Below, in pieces: positions 48,048 through 56,945 of a DNA stretch of 64,000 nucleotides. Numbering within the stretch: the stretch's first letter is position 1; every line of letters starts with the position of its first letter. Under the pieces are notes generated by a model. It was not told where the DNA came from and did no database searches. It saw nothing but the letters and a program-made list of their open reading frames with translations. The translations under genes and the position numbers were made by a program. Source of the stretch: Exiguobacterium sp. Leaf196 (GTDB lineage: Bacteria > Bacillota > Bacilli > Exiguobacteriales > Exiguobacteriaceae); contig NZ_LMPV01000006.1 in the NCBI RefSeq assembly GCF_001423965.1, positions 186,001 to 250,000 of the forward strand, given 5' to 3'.

Positions 48048-48077
48048 ATTATTTTAAATTTCGAGGTTGTCTGTCAA
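48048..48077 (-). promoter_or_regulatory. Sigma-A promoter of yloU-fakA
   Basis: On the minus strand TTGACA (perfect -35), 18-nt spacer, AATAAT (-10, 5/6), preceded by AAGAAAAAAAC. It leaves a leader of about 135 nt. The divergent rpmB promoter starts 31 bases away. Confidence 0.65.
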
Positions 48078-48107
48078 GTTTTTTTCTTGTCAGCTACTTT
48101 TTTTATG

Positions 48108-48136
48108 TTGCAACCGCCCTGACACCATGCTAAGAT
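48108..48136 (+). promoter_or_regulatory. Sigma-A promoter of rpmB
   Basis: TTGCAA (-35, 4/6), 17-nt spacer, TAAGAT (-10) with TGC just before it, an extended -10. The predicted TSS is about 47 nt before the rpmB ATG. Confidence 0.6.
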
Positions 48137-48189
48137 AGCAAAGTGTCTATTAGGACGAACGCAAAACAACATAAAAGGAGGCGGAACGC

Positions 48190-48378
48190 ATGGCACGTAA
48201 ATGCTACGTTACTGGGAAATCGCCAAAGTCGGGTAACAACCGTTCACACGCATTGAACAAAACAAAACGTACTTGGGGAGTCAACGTACAAAAAGTACGT
48301 ATCCTCGTCGACGGTAAGCCGAAAAAGGTTTGGGTTTCAGCTCGAGCTCTTAAATCAGGTAAAGTCGAACGCGTATAA
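48190..48378 (+). CDS. rpmB: 50S ribosomal protein L28
   Basis: A 62-residue ribosomal protein ([20 protein letters not shown], then [20 protein letters not shown]), the expected size and sequence of Gram-positive L28. It has a single cysteine, the zinc-free form. It is transcribed opposite to yloU, as in B. subtilis. A strong terminator follows within 10 bases. Confidence 0.98.
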   Translation: MARKCYVTGKSPKSGNNRSHALNKTKRTWGVNVQKVRILVDGKPKKVWVSARALKSGKVERV

Positions 48379-48387
48379 GGCGCAACC

Positions 48388-48420
48388 ACCGGATGGGAAT
48401 CTTCCCTTCCGGTTTTTTTA
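48388..48420 (+). terminator. Intrinsic terminator of rpmB
   Basis: Stem ACCGGA/TCCGGT enclosing a second stem GGGAA/TTCCC, followed by seven T, starting 9 bases after the rpmB stop. Confidence 0.9.
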
Positions 48421-48449
48421 TTCTCTCATTTATTTTTCTCATAAACTAA

Positions 48450-48478
48450 TTGTCGCTTTTATTGAAAACGCTTACAAT
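48450..48478 (+). promoter_or_regulatory. Sigma-A promoter of the LysP-like permease
   Basis: TTGTCG (-35), 17-nt spacer, TACAAT (-10, 5/6), with the permease ATG at 48519. A cre site overlaps the spacer and -10. Confidence 0.75.
48462..48476 (+). promoter_or_regulatory. Candidate cre (CcpA) site in the permease promoter
   Basis: TTGAAAACGCTTACA fits WTGNAANCGNWNNCW at all positions and the stricter TGWAARCGYTWNCW form too. Being over the -10, it predicts repression of the permease when sugar is plentiful. Confidence 0.75.
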
Positions 48479-48518
48479 AGGAACGTAATTTATTTTGTCA
48501 GAATTGGGGGAAGTCATC

Positions 48519-49922
48519 ATGCAACTCAAACGAGAGATGACGAGTCGACACCTGTTCATGATCTCACTCGGTGGAATTATCGGAACAGGCTTATTTTTAG
48601 GATCAGGGTTAACGATTTCACAAGCAGGACCTCTCGGGGCGGTCCTCAGTTACATCGTGGGTGGGACCATCATGTATCTGACGATGTTATGTTTAGGGGA
48701 GTTAGCAGTTTTCTTGCCAGTCTCAGGATCATTCCAAACGTATACGACACGCTTCATCGGACCAGGTATCGGCTTTGCCGTCGGTTGGATTTACTGGCTC
48801 GGCTGGGCTGTGACGGTCGCACTTGAAATCACAGCTGCCGGTAGTTTGATGGACCGTTGGTTTCCGAATGTGCCGGTCGTTGTCTGGTGTACAGTCTTTA
48901 CGGTCTTGTTATTCGGTTTAAACGCCGTCTCCGCCAAAGCGTTCGGAGAAGCGGAATTCTGGTTCTCAAGTTTAAAGGTACTCGCGATTCTTTTCTTCAT
49001 CATTCTTGGTGGCGCAGCTTGGTTTGGCTGGTTACCGATGGAAGCAGATCGTCCATCCTCATTGTTTGCAAACTTCACGGCAAGCGGTTGGTTTCCAAAC
49101 GGAATTCTCGGTGTCTTAACGACGATGATTGCTGTCAATTTTGCTTTTCAGGGAACCGAATTGATCGGTGTCGCGGCTGGGGAGTCCGATACGCCTGAAA
49201 AATCGATTCCAAAAGCTATCCGGAATACAGTTTGGCGCACGTTCATTTTCTTTGTCTTATCGATCACGATCGTCGGTGCATTGATTCCGTATGAGACGGC
49301 TGGCGGAGTCAGTAGTCCATTCATCATGGTCTTTGATGCGATCGGCATCCCGTATGCCGCTGACTTGATGAACATCGTCGTCTTGACAGCACTATTATCC
49401 GTCGGGAACTCGGGACTATATGCCGCGACCCGAATGTTATGGGCAATGGCACAAGAAGGGATGATTTCAAAGAAATTATCTTATGTTAATGCACGTGGTG
49501 TGCCGATGCGCGCTTTACTCTTTACGATGATGTTTGCGATGTTATCGCTTCTGACCGCATTTTTCGCAGAAGATACCGTCTTCATTTGGCTCTTGTCCTT
49601 AGCCGGACTCGGGGCTCAAGTCGGCTGGATTTCGATCTCCGCTTCGCAGCTCGCGTTTCGTCGTCAGTTCGTCCGAAACGGACACGATCTATCCGAACTG
49701 AAATTTAAGACACCACTCTATCCGGTGTTACCACTGATTTCGTTGACACTTAACGTCGTCGTCCTCGTCAGTCTTGCGTTTCAAGCGGATCAACGAATCG
49801 CTCTATACATCGGTGTTCCTTTCTTCCTTGTCATGTGGGGAAGTTATCATCTCTTCGTCAAAGGAAAACATCTATCCGCTCAAAGCGACATCCGTGTCGC
49901 CCCTTCTCAACTCGAAGAATAA
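48519..49922 (+). CDS. Amino acid permease, LysP-like (APC superfamily)
   Basis: A 467-residue transporter with about 12 membrane helices. Its first helix RHLFMISLGGIIGTGLFLGS and the ELAVFLPVSGSFQTYTTRF and FGEAEFWFSSLKV regions match the amino-acid/cation symporter family close to E. coli LysP. The substrate cannot be told from sequence. GGGGG lies 8 nt before the ATG at 48519; the ATG at 48495 is upstream of that SD. It is monocistronic, ending at a shared bidirectional terminator with thiN. A cre site in its promoter points to catabolite repression. Confidence 0.85.
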   Translation: MQLKREMTSRHLFMISLGGIIGTGLFLGSGLTISQAGPLGAVLSYIVGGTIMYLTMLCLGELAVFLPVSGSFQTYTTRFIGPGIGFAVGWIYWLGWAVTVALEITAAGSLMDRWFPNVPVVVWCTVFTVLLFGLNAVSAKAFGEAEFWFSSLKVLAILFFIILGGAAWFGWLPMEADRPSSLFANFTASGWFPNGILGVLTTMIAVNFAFQGTELIGVAAGESDTPEKSIPKAIRNTVWRTFIFFVLSITIVGALIPYETAGGVSSPFIMVFDAIGIPYAADLMNIVVLTALLSVGNSGLYAATRMLWAMAQEGMISKKLSYVNARGVPMRALLFTMMFAMLSLLTAFFAEDTVFIWLLSLAGLGAQVGWISISASQLAFRRQFVRNGHDLSELKFKTPLYPVLPLISLTLNVVVLVSLAFQADQRIALYIGVPFFLVMWGSYHLFVKGKHLSAQSDIRVAPSQLEE

Positions 49923-49930
49923 TTTCATCT

Positions 49931-49966
49931 AAAAAGAGGCCGCGGAGTCATCCACGGCCTCTTTTT
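49931..49966. terminator. Bidirectional terminator between the permease and thiN
   Basis: Twelve-bp stem AAAAAGAGGCCG/CGGCCTCTTTTT with a 12-nt loop; T tracts in both directions. It ends the plus-strand permease and the minus-strand gmk-to-thiN unit. Confidence 0.92.
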
Positions 49967-49977
49967 GTATGATTGTT

Positions 49978-50580
49978 CTATTCCTTAAGCGTCCGCATCA
50001 TCAATAGTTCTCCTTGATGGAGCTCTACCTTCGCTTCTGACGTACTCCATTCATTACTGACGGTCAAGGAACCTCCGACCGGTACTGGATGTGTATCAAG
50101 TGGATATTTGACTCCGGATAAGCTTAAAGTCGATGGTACGAGTGGAATGAACGAAAGATAATGATAGCTTTCGGCTTCGACTGCATACGTTCCCTCAGCC
50201 AAGTATCGTACCTCTTCTCGTTTCGTCACGAGTCGTGCCTCTGGGTATCGCTTCAATAGATATACATTTTGGACGGTCATGTCGAGCCGCCCACCTGTCG
50301 CCCCGATAATGAAGGTATCCTCAAACTGTTTCTTCTCTGAAACTGTACGAAGTGCCAGTTCGAGATCCGTTTCATCTTTCTCGGCCGGATGAACGATTGC
50401 CCCTTCTGGTACATAACCAAGCGAATCAAAATCACCAATCGTCAGGTCGCATGTCAGCCCAAACGCTTCAATCGTCTGAACACCACCGTCGACACCGACG
50501 ATAAAGTCACCTGGCTGACAAAACGTCCGTAAATCCGGCACTTCTTCTTGAGGACCGGCGCACACGAGAATCGCCCGCAT
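49978..50580 (-). CDS. thiN: Thiamine pyrophosphokinase
   Basis: A 200-residue kinase converting thiamine to TPP. Visible motifs are GVDGG, GDFDSLGY (residues 49-56), EKDETDLELALR and ATGGRLDMT. The start ATG at 50580 overlaps the thiT stop region, with GAGG 8 nt upstream; in-frame codons extend to 50661. It is the last gene of the unit and is placed behind a TPP riboswitch, so the product can shut its own synthesis. Confidence 0.93.
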   Translation of the reverse strand: MRAILVCAGPQEEVPDLRTFCQPGDFIVGVDGGVQTIEAFGLTCDLTIGDFDSLGYVPEGAIVHPAEKDETDLELALRTVSEKKQFEDTFIIGATGGRLDMTVQNVYLLKRYPEARLVTKREEVRYLAEGTYAVEAESYHYLSFIPLVPSTLSLSGVKYPLDTHPVPVGGSLTVSNEWSTSEAKVELHQGELLMMRTLKE

Positions 50581-50581
50581 C

Positions 50582-51142
50582 TCAGACGCCTCGTGCTGAA
50601 TAACGTAGTAAACGTGGCGCAGTTGTAAAGAGGAGACCCGCGACGACACCGCATAAAACATAAGATGGTACCATGTATGTCGCGTTATAAACTAATGAAT
50701 ATGGCACGACTGGACCTTCTGCATATTTCGCGAAGAACACGATTCCGCTGATGACATGACAGATATAACGGAGTCCTGCGCCTAATAACGTCGCTAGGAG
50801 AACGAACGCCATCAAACGTTTCTTTTGTCCGTTACGTGCAGCTTGTCTAACCTGACGCGCGAACAGACCGCTCAGTCCGACGACACCGTATGCAATCGTG
50901 TAATCGAGTAATGGTTGGACGATCGTCAAGACTTGTGGGGCGAACATCAGTTGGATCGTACCAACAAGCGCTCCTGTGACGACACCCCCGATGACACCGT
51001 GGCGAAATGCCATGACAAAGATCGGTAACATCGCTAAGCTGATTGAACCGCCTTGTGGCATTTTAAATGGAATCAGTAAATCAAAGACGACCCCGAGACT
51101 TGCGAAGATGGCAATTTCCATCATCATTTGTAACCGTTTCAT
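50582..51142 (-). CDS. thiT: Thiamine transporter ThiT (ECF S component)
   Basis: A 186-residue membrane protein with about six hydrophobic helices (MKRLQMMMEIAIFASLGVV, GGSISLAMLPIFVMAFRHG and others), the typical ThiT/YuaJ pattern. It is the substrate-binding component for thiamine uptake with a shared ECF module. ATG 51142 has AAGGAGG 7 nt upstream; codons to 51217 lie in the riboswitch region. TPP riboswitch upstream supports the identification. Confidence 0.9.
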   Translation of the reverse strand: MKRLQMMMEIAIFASLGVVFDLLIPFKMPQGGSISLAMLPIFVMAFRHGVIGGVVTGALVGTIQLMFAPQVLTIVQPLLDYTIAYGVVGLSGLFARQVRQAARNGQKKRLMAFVLLATLLGAGLRYICHVISGIVFFAKYAEGPVVPYSLVYNATYMVPSYVLCGVVAGLLFTTAPRLLRYSARGV

Positions 51143-51179
51143 GCTATTTCCTCCTTCATTGTACGAGAGGACGCAAAAA

Positions 51180-51205
51180 GGCAGTACGACGAACGCCGTA
51201 CTGCC
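51180..51205 (-). terminator. Expression-platform terminator of the TPP riboswitch
   Basis: Eleven-bp stem (GGCAGTACGGC/GTCGTACTGCC with a G-U pair), 4-nt loop and five T on the minus strand, just after the riboswitch and 33 nt before the thiT start. Confidence 0.88.
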
Positions 51206-51211
51206 TGCGTG

Positions 51212-51306
51212 CGCCACATCCCTACGTCCGTTTGAACGGAACAGGTTCGAAGGGTTAAAGTCTAAAAGACTCCTCTCAGCCGCTTTTCAAGCGACACCCC
51301 TTGCGG
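51212..51306 (-). ncRNA. TPP (THI-box) riboswitch before thiT
   Basis: The minus strand has AAGGGGTGTC, then GCGGCTGAGAGG, then ACCCTTCGAACCTG and GACGTAGGGATG, the conserved elements of the TPP riboswitch in order. It begins about 28 bases after the rpe stop. It controls thiT and probably thiN by the adjacent terminator. Confidence 0.95.
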
Positions 51307-51333
51307 TCATCATATTTCGTTTTCTCGTTCTTA

Positions 51334-51990
51334 TTATACGGCAGCCCCTTGACGAATGCTAGTGATCGCTTCCGCATAATCTGGTGCATTGTAGATTGCT
51401 GATCCCGCGACAAGAACGTTCGCACCGTTTTCGATACAAAGTTTTGCTGTTTCCGGGTTGACGCCACCATCAATCTCGATTTCAAATGTCAGATCACGAT
51501 CTGCTTTCATTTGTGCAAGTGATGCGAGTTTTGGCATGACACTCTCGATGAAGGCTTGTCCACCAAAGCCCGGATTGACCGTCATCAATAAGACCATATC
51601 GACATCCTCAAGGACGTGTTCAATCGTTGATAATGGCGTGTGAGGATTCAAGACGACCCCTGCTTTTGCACCAGCTAGCTTGATTTGTTGTAAAACACGA
51701 TGGACGTGGTTCGTCGCTTCGACGTGGAACGTCACGATATCTGCCCCTGCCTTAACGAAATCTTCAACGAAACGTTCTGGCTGGTCAATCATTAAATGGA
51801 CATCAAGGACCATATCCGTCTTTTGACGTAAACTGCTGAGCACAGGTAGTCCAAACGAGATATTCGGTACGAACTGACCATCCATGACATCGAAATGGAT
51901 ATAGTCCGCGCCTGCTGCCTCGACTGCCTTGACATCACGCTCAAGATTCGCAAAATCTGCTGATAAGATAGATGGTGCAATTTTAATCAT
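51334..51990 (-). CDS. rpe: Ribulose-phosphate 3-epimerase
   Basis: A 218-residue TIM-barrel enzyme. Family motifs are [37 protein letters not shown] (metal-binding His and Asp), VHLMIDQP and [11 protein letters not shown]. It interconverts ribulose- and xylulose-5-phosphate. ATG 51990 has GGAGG 8 nt upstream; the TTG at 51996 is too near the SD. It is followed by the TPP riboswitch, which separates it from thiT. Confidence 0.96.
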   Translation of the reverse strand: MIKIAPSILSADFANLERDVKAVEAAGADYIHFDVMDGQFVPNISFGLPVLSSLRQKTDMVLDVHLMIDQPERFVEDFVKAGADIVTFHVEATNHVHRVLQQIKLAGAKAGVVLNPHTPLSTIEHVLEDVDMVLLMTVNPGFGGQAFIESVMPKLASLAQMKADRDLTFEIEIDGGVNPETAKLCIENGANVLVAGSAIYNAPDYAEAITSIRQGAAV

Positions 51991-51992
51991 CT

Positions 51993-52898
51993 TCAATACC
52001 TCCGGGCTCGATTCTTGATTTCGTCTATAAACATACCATAGTTCTCATAACGAGAGGACATGATTTCTTGTGCTTCGACGGCTTCCTTGACGGCACATCC
52101 GGGTTCATTCAAGTGCAAACATCCTCGATACTTACATTCGTCCTGTACAGCCACGAATTCAGGAAAACTCCACCGTACATCCTCGATTTCCATATCATAC
52201 GGAAAATCAAGGTTCGAGAAACCTGGTGTATCAGCAATCAAGCCTTCGGCAAGTGGCATCAACGTGACGTGACGTGTCGTATGCCGCCCACGTCCGAGTG
52301 ATTTCGAAATCGCACTCGTCTCTAAGTCGAGTGTTGGTTCAAGTGCGTTCAAGAGCGAACTTTTCCCAACACCGGATTGTCCGGCAAGAACGCTCGTTTT
52401 CCCGGCCAGTAACGGACGGACTTGTTCAACACCTGTCAATGTCTCACTTGATGTCTCAATGACCGTATAACCAATCTTCCGGTAAGCGGCAATTGCCTCT
52501 CTAACTGCAGGACCTTTGACATCATCAAGCAAGTCCATCTTCGTTAACAGGATGACGGGTTGGATTTCCTTCGCTTCGATCAAGACGAGGAAACGATCGA
52601 GCAAGTGCGCTGAAAAATCAGGTTCTGCGGCCGAGACGACAAGCAACGCTTGATCGATATTCGCGACAGGAGGGCGTACTAAAAAGTTGTCTCGCTCCTT
52701 CACTTCGAGAATATATCCCGTCTCACTTTCGATATGAAGCACGACTTCGTCTCCGACGACTGGACTGATGCCGCGTTTCCGGAAATTTCCTCTTGCCCGT
52801 GAACGAACCTCTCCTTCTGGTGTCATGACATCATAAAAGCCGCCCTGCAGGCGTATGATCGTTCCTTCTCGATTCTCTTCGATGCGTTGTTCCGTCAT
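51993..52898 (-). CDS. rsgA: Ribosome small subunit GTPase RsgA (CpgA)
   Basis: A 301-residue circularly permuted GTPase. An N-terminal OB domain is followed by TKMDLL (G4), [10 protein letters not shown] (G1), DTPGFSN (G3), and a C-terminal zinc-binding region with [14 protein letters not shown]. It checks 30S maturation. ATG 52898 with GGAG 8 nt upstream is preferred to the GTG at 52907. It follows prkC, as cpgA does in B. subtilis, where it is a PrkC substrate. Confidence 0.96.
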   Translation of the reverse strand: MTEQRIEENREGTIIRLQGGFYDVMTPEGEVRSRARGNFRKRGISPVVGDEVVLHIESETGYILEVKERDNFLVRPPVANIDQALLVVSAAEPDFSAHLLDRFLVLIEAKEIQPVILLTKMDLLDDVKGPAVREAIAAYRKIGYTVIETSSETLTGVEQVRPLLAGKTSVLAGQSGVGKSSLLNALEPTLDLETSAISKSLGRGRHTTRHVTLMPLAEGLIADTPGFSNLDFPYDMEIEDVRWSFPEFVAVQDECKYRGCLHLNEPGCAVKEAVEAQEIMSSRYENYGMFIDEIKNRARRY

Positions 52899-52923
52899 CC
52901 TATGCACTCCTTTTTCATCATAT

Positions 52924-54858
52924 TCATTGTGCGTCTTTTGCTTGATTATACGTAATCGTTTTTGAACGATACACGGTATCGTCTTTATAAATCGTAATCT
53001 TTCCTTCTTCTCCCGGATCGATCGTCACCGGCACGTCGAATGTCTCATCTTGATCAATCGATTCCTCGATGACGGTCCGCTTCCCTTTTGCATCTTCCGT
53101 CTCAATCCGGATGACTTGTTTCGGCGGTTCCTCGTCCTCATTCTCGCTGACCGCATCATAGACGACCTTTTCAGGGAATGTCGCTGTCACTGTCTTTTCT
53201 TCCTCACCTTTTGAGATAAAGACAGTCACGGAGTCATTCGGTTCGACTTGAGCCCCTGCTTGTGGGAATTGACGGATAACTTGATCGAGTTTCACGTCGC
53301 TAGAAAATTCTTGCTCGAACGTTCCGTCGAGCCCTTTTTCGTCCAGGTAGGCTTTTGCTTCGTCACTCGATAAGTTCGTCAAATCCTTCAACTCGAAAGA
53401 AGATGTCCCTTCCGAGACGGTGATCGTAATCGTTTGTTCTTTCGCGATGACCTCCGTACCAGCCGAGATCGATTGCCGGATGACGTTACCTCGCGTGACC
53501 TCATCAGATTTCTCACGTTCGACCTCGACTTTAGCAAATCCAGCTTCTTTTAACGTCGCAATTGCTTCTTTTTCAACATCATCCGTTACATCTGGCACTT
53601 CGACCGGAGCACTGCCGGTTGAGACGACCAAATTGACTGTTGAGCCCTTTTTCACCTGCGCGTTTTCACGCGGTGTCTGACTGATCACGTCTCCTTCATC
53701 GACCGTATCACTGTTTCGTTCTGTCGTCTCAACGACGAATCCGAGTTTCTCTAGCTTCGTTTCCGCTTCCTCTCCATCCGTTTTGACGACGGACGGTACC
53801 GTAACGGTAGGATCCGGCCACATCGCAAACGTCGTAGCCGCTCCACCGAGTAATACCAGTAATAATAGGATGACCCACCAGCGTTTTTTCTTTTTCTTTT
53901 CTGACGGTTTCGGTTGAACGGTCGTGACGACAGGTGTGCCCGGTTCTGCTTTTGATTCTTCTGGAACTTGTACAGGTGATAAGACCATCGTCTTTTCCAT
54001 CTCATCCTCTTCAGCGCCTCGGATGCCTTCACTTGCTCGTTCGTCAGATAATGCGGTTACCATATCTTCCTTAAACGCTGCGACGGACTGTTGGCGGTCA
54101 TGCGGTGCTTTTGCAAGCGCCTGCATGATGCAGTTCTCAAGCGCTTGTGGCACTCTTGGATTCAAGACGGATGGACGACGTGGTGTATCTTGCAGATGCT
54201 TCAGCGCGATAGCGACCGGTGAATCACCTTCAAACGGCACTTGTCCTGTAACGAGTTCATATAAGACAGCACCAAGCGAATAGATATCCGACTTCTCATC
54301 GGCAAATTTACCTTTAGCTTGTTCTGGCGAGAAGTAATGTACGGACCCAAGGACAGACATCGTATGCGTCAACGTCGCATTCGACATCGCCACAGCGATT
54401 CCGAAATCCGTTACTTTGACGGTACCATCTTCTCGGATCAACATATTTTGCGGTTTAATGTCGCGATGGATGATCCGGTGTGCATGGGCGTGATCGATCG
54501 CATCACAAATTTGAGCAATGATATCGACGGCCTGCGGCACAGGTAATGCTTGATTTTCACAAAATGTCTTCAATGTCATACCATCGATATACTCCATGAC
54601 GATGTAATAGATGGCATCTTCTTCGCCTACATCATAGACGGCAACGATGTTTGGATGATTCAAGCTGGTAGCAGCATGCGCTTCACGTTCGAATCGACGA
54701 ATGAACTGTTCGTCATGCGAAAATTCAGTCCGTAAAATCTTAATGGCAACATGACGCTTTAAAATCTCATCATAGGCTTGATAGACATTCGCCATCCCGC
54801 CACTTCCAACTAGCCGTTCTATGCGGTAGCGGTCATTTAATCGATCTCCGTATCGCAT
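52924..54858 (-). CDS. prkC: Ser/Thr protein kinase PrkC with PASTA repeats
   Basis: A 644-residue membrane kinase. The kinase domain (1-275) has GSGGMANVYQA, catalytic HRDIKPQN, and DFGIA with the T-rich activation loop; after a charged stretch comes one membrane helix (about 335-355), then three PASTA repeats (about 360-560) and a C-terminal beta domain. It senses peptidoglycan fragments and phosphorylates cytoplasmic targets. prpC (phosphatase) lies 3 bases upstream. SD GAGGG lies 7 nt before the ATG. Confidence 0.96.
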   Translation of the reverse strand: MRYGDRLNDRYRIERLVGSGGMANVYQAYDEILKRHVAIKILRTEFSHDEQFIRRFEREAHAATSLNHPNIVAVYDVGEEDAIYYIVMEYIDGMTLKTFCENQALPVPQAVDIIAQICDAIDHAHAHRIIHRDIKPQNMLIREDGTVKVTDFGIAVAMSNATLTHTMSVLGSVHYFSPEQAKGKFADEKSDIYSLGAVLYELVTGQVPFEGDSPVAIALKHLQDTPRRPSVLNPRVPQALENCIMQALAKAPHDRQQSVAAFKEDMVTALSDERASEGIRGAEEDEMEKTMVLSPVQVPEESKAEPGTPVVTTVQPKPSEKKKKKRWWVILLLLVLLGGAATTFAMWPDPTVTVPSVVKTDGEEAETKLEKLGFVVETTERNSDTVDEGDVISQTPRENAQVKKGSTVNLVVSTGSAPVEVPDVTDDVEKEAIATLKEAGFAKVEVEREKSDEVTRGNVIRQSISAGTEVIAKEQTITITVSEGTSSFELKDLTNLSSDEAKAYLDEKGLDGTFEQEFSSDVKLDQVIRQFPQAGAQVEPNDSVTVFISKGEEEKTVTATFPEKVVYDAVSENEDEEPPKQVIRIETEDAKGKRTVIEESIDQDETFDVPVTIDPGEEGKITIYKDDTVYRSKTITYNQAKDAQ

Positions 54859-54860
54859 AT

Positions 54861-55595
54861 TCAGACCCTCTTTCTTTCTTTGAACCGGATGGCGGCAATC
54901 GTAATATTATCCGCGCCTCCTCGAGCATTCGCTTCTTTCACCAATCGTCCGACGATCTCATCAAGCGGATCATCTCGTAAGATGATTTGTTCAATGACAT
55001 CATCTGGCACTTCATCGGTCAACCCGTCGCTACACACAAGGACGAGGTCATAGTCTGGAGCATCTCTTACTTGAATGTCGACTTCGACCGTTTCGTTCGA
55101 GCCGACCGATCGTGTGATGACATTTTTACGTGGATGATTTTCGACTTCCTCGTCCGAAAGCTCTCCCATTTGTCGTAACATGTTGACGTAAGAATGATCA
55201 TCCGTCAATTGTTTTAACGCCGTACCTTCAAGAGCATAGACCCTACTGTCTCCAACATGACCGATGACGAGCAAATCCTCGACCCAGCACACACAGGCAA
55301 TGGTCGTTCCGACGATCGCAAGTTGTTCTTCTTTTGAAAACTGAAGAATCCGGGCATTCGCTTCGGCTACACGTTGTTCTATCCATTCGGACAATTCCAT
55401 CGGGCGATTTGGCATGAGGGAAAAGGATGCTTCAAATACCTCGCGAACGATCGCACTTGCGATATCGCCAGCAGCGTGACCTCCCATACCATCCGCAACG
55501 ACAGCAAGACCACGTTCAGCGTTCCCGATGAGTAATACCGTATCCTCATTTTTAGTCCTGACTTTCCCAGTGGTCGAAAGGTGAGCTAACTCCAT
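54861..55595 (-). CDS. prpC: PP2C-type protein phosphatase PrpC
   Basis: A 244-residue PP2C phosphatase. Metal-binding motifs are ENEDT-like RTKNEDTVLL near residue 14, VADGMGGHAAGDIAS near residue 34, IGHVGDSRVYAL, and CSDGLTDEV with GGADNITI near the C-terminus. It reverses PrkC phosphorylation. The pair prpC-prkC is conserved. SD GGAGG lies 6 nt before the ATG. rlmN, which lies between rsmB and prpC in B. subtilis, is absent. Confidence 0.96.
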   Translation of the reverse strand: MELAHLSTTGKVRTKNEDTVLLIGNAERGLAVVADGMGGHAAGDIASAIVREVFEASFSLMPNRPMELSEWIEQRVAEANARILQFSKEEQLAIVGTTIACVCWVEDLLVIGHVGDSRVYALEGTALKQLTDDHSYVNMLRQMGELSDEEVENHPRKNVITRSVGSNETVEVDIQVRDAPDYDLVLVCSDGLTDEVPDDVIEQIILRDDPLDEIVGRLVKEANARGGADNITIAAIRFKERKRV

Positions 55596-55613
55596 GACAG
55601 TCCTCCGTTCGTA

Positions 55614-56945
55614 TCAATCTTCTCGTTTCTTAAACGCGGCAATGTAGAAGCCATCCGTTCCGACTGTCGTCGGTAACAACTTGAGTTCTGCTCGATCTCC
55701 GATTAGATGCCGCACGGATTCTGGCATGCGTTCCGCGAAAGATGCATCAAAGTCAAAACCCTGATCGAGAATGAACGCTGTCTGCTCCTCGTTTTCGGTC
55801 GGATCAATCGTACAAGTCGAATAGACGAAGATTCCACCTTTTTTAACGAGTGGTAAGACAGATGTCAAGATGTCTCGTTGAATTTTTGGGAGTTGCTCGA
55901 GTTGTTCTGGACGTTTCGTCCATTTGATATCCGGTTTTCTCCGAATGACACCAAGTCCTGAACAAGGTGCATCGACAAGAATCCGGTCAAAGGATTCTAC
56001 TTCGAAGCGTTCCCCTGCTTTACGGGCATCTAACGCTTCTGCTCGAACAGTCGTAAGACCTAATCGTGTCGCTTGCTGTTCAATCAATTTAATCTTATGT
56101 GGATGAAGATCAAGTGCCTGTAGTGTACCCGTCGTCAAACCTTCAGCAATATGCATCGCTTTCCCACCAGGTGCGGCACAGCTGTCGAGTACATGATCGG
56201 ATGCTTCTGCACCAAGCGCACGGGCGACGAGCATTGAGCTCTCATCCTGAAGAGAAAGATACCCACGGTCAATCAGATCAGTTTTTTGGACGCTTCCTCG
56301 TTCGATTTCGAGACCGTCCGGCGCGACCGTAGATGGTTTTGCCGTCACACCTTGATCGAGTAGAAGCTCGATTGCTTCCTCCCGCGTCGTTTTCGTGCGA
56401 TTGATGCGGACCGTGACCGGTGCCGGTGTGTTATTCAATTGACAGATCTGAAGCGTTTCTTCCGGACCAAACAGTTCGATCCAACGTTCGACGAGCCACT
56501 GCGGGTGACTCGTTTCGATGCTGATTCGTTTTGCAGCAGGCTCAATCTCAGCGAAATGAGGCATTCCCGCCCGTAATACATTCCGTAGCACTCCGTTGAC
56601 GACTTTCGAGACATGGACTTTCCCACGTTTTTTAGCAATTTCAACGGCTTCATGAATGACGGCATGATCCGGTACACGATCGAGATAAAACAACTGATAG
56701 ACACTCATTCGTAACAATGGGCGCATGAATGGATCAAGTTTTTTCTGTTTCGCTAAATATGGTTCTAAAATATAATCAAGCGTCAATTCACGACTGAGCG
56801 TCCCGTAGACGAGTTCCGTGAACAAGCCGACATCTGACGCCGAGATGGCGCGTTTTTCAAGCATTTGGTGGACCGTAATTGTTGAGAAGGCGCCACCTTG
56901 TCCGATTTTCATCAGTGTCGTTACTGCTGCGTCGCGTACATTCAT
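55614..56945 (-). CDS. rsmB: 16S rRNA cytosine-967 C5-methyltransferase RsmB
   Basis: A 443-residue methyltransferase. The N-terminal NusB-like domain is at about residues 1-130; the catalytic domain has SCAAPGGKAMHIAE, DAPCSGLGVIRRKPDIKW and STCTIDPTENE, the last two carrying the catalytic cysteines. It methylates C967 of 16S rRNA. The start overlaps the stop of the upstream def-fmt gene by ATGA, so translation is coupled. Confidence 0.95.
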   Translation of the reverse strand: MNVRDAAVTTLMKIGQGGAFSTITVHQMLEKRAISASDVGLFTELVYGTLSRELTLDYILEPYLAKQKKLDPFMRPLLRMSVYQLFYLDRVPDHAVIHEAVEIAKKRGKVHVSKVVNGVLRNVLRAGMPHFAEIEPAAKRISIETSHPQWLVERWIELFGPEETLQICQLNNTPAPVTVRINRTKTTREEAIELLLDQGVTAKPSTVAPDGLEIERGSVQKTDLIDRGYLSLQDESSMLVARALGAEASDHVLDSCAAPGGKAMHIAEGLTTGTLQALDLHPHKIKLIEQQATRLGLTTVRAEALDARKAGERFEVESFDRILVDAPCSGLGVIRRKPDIKWTKRPEQLEQLPKIQRDILTSVLPLVKKGGIFVYSTCTIDPTENEEQTAFILDQGFDFDASFAERMPESVRHLIGDRAELKLLPTTVGTDGFYIAAFKKRED

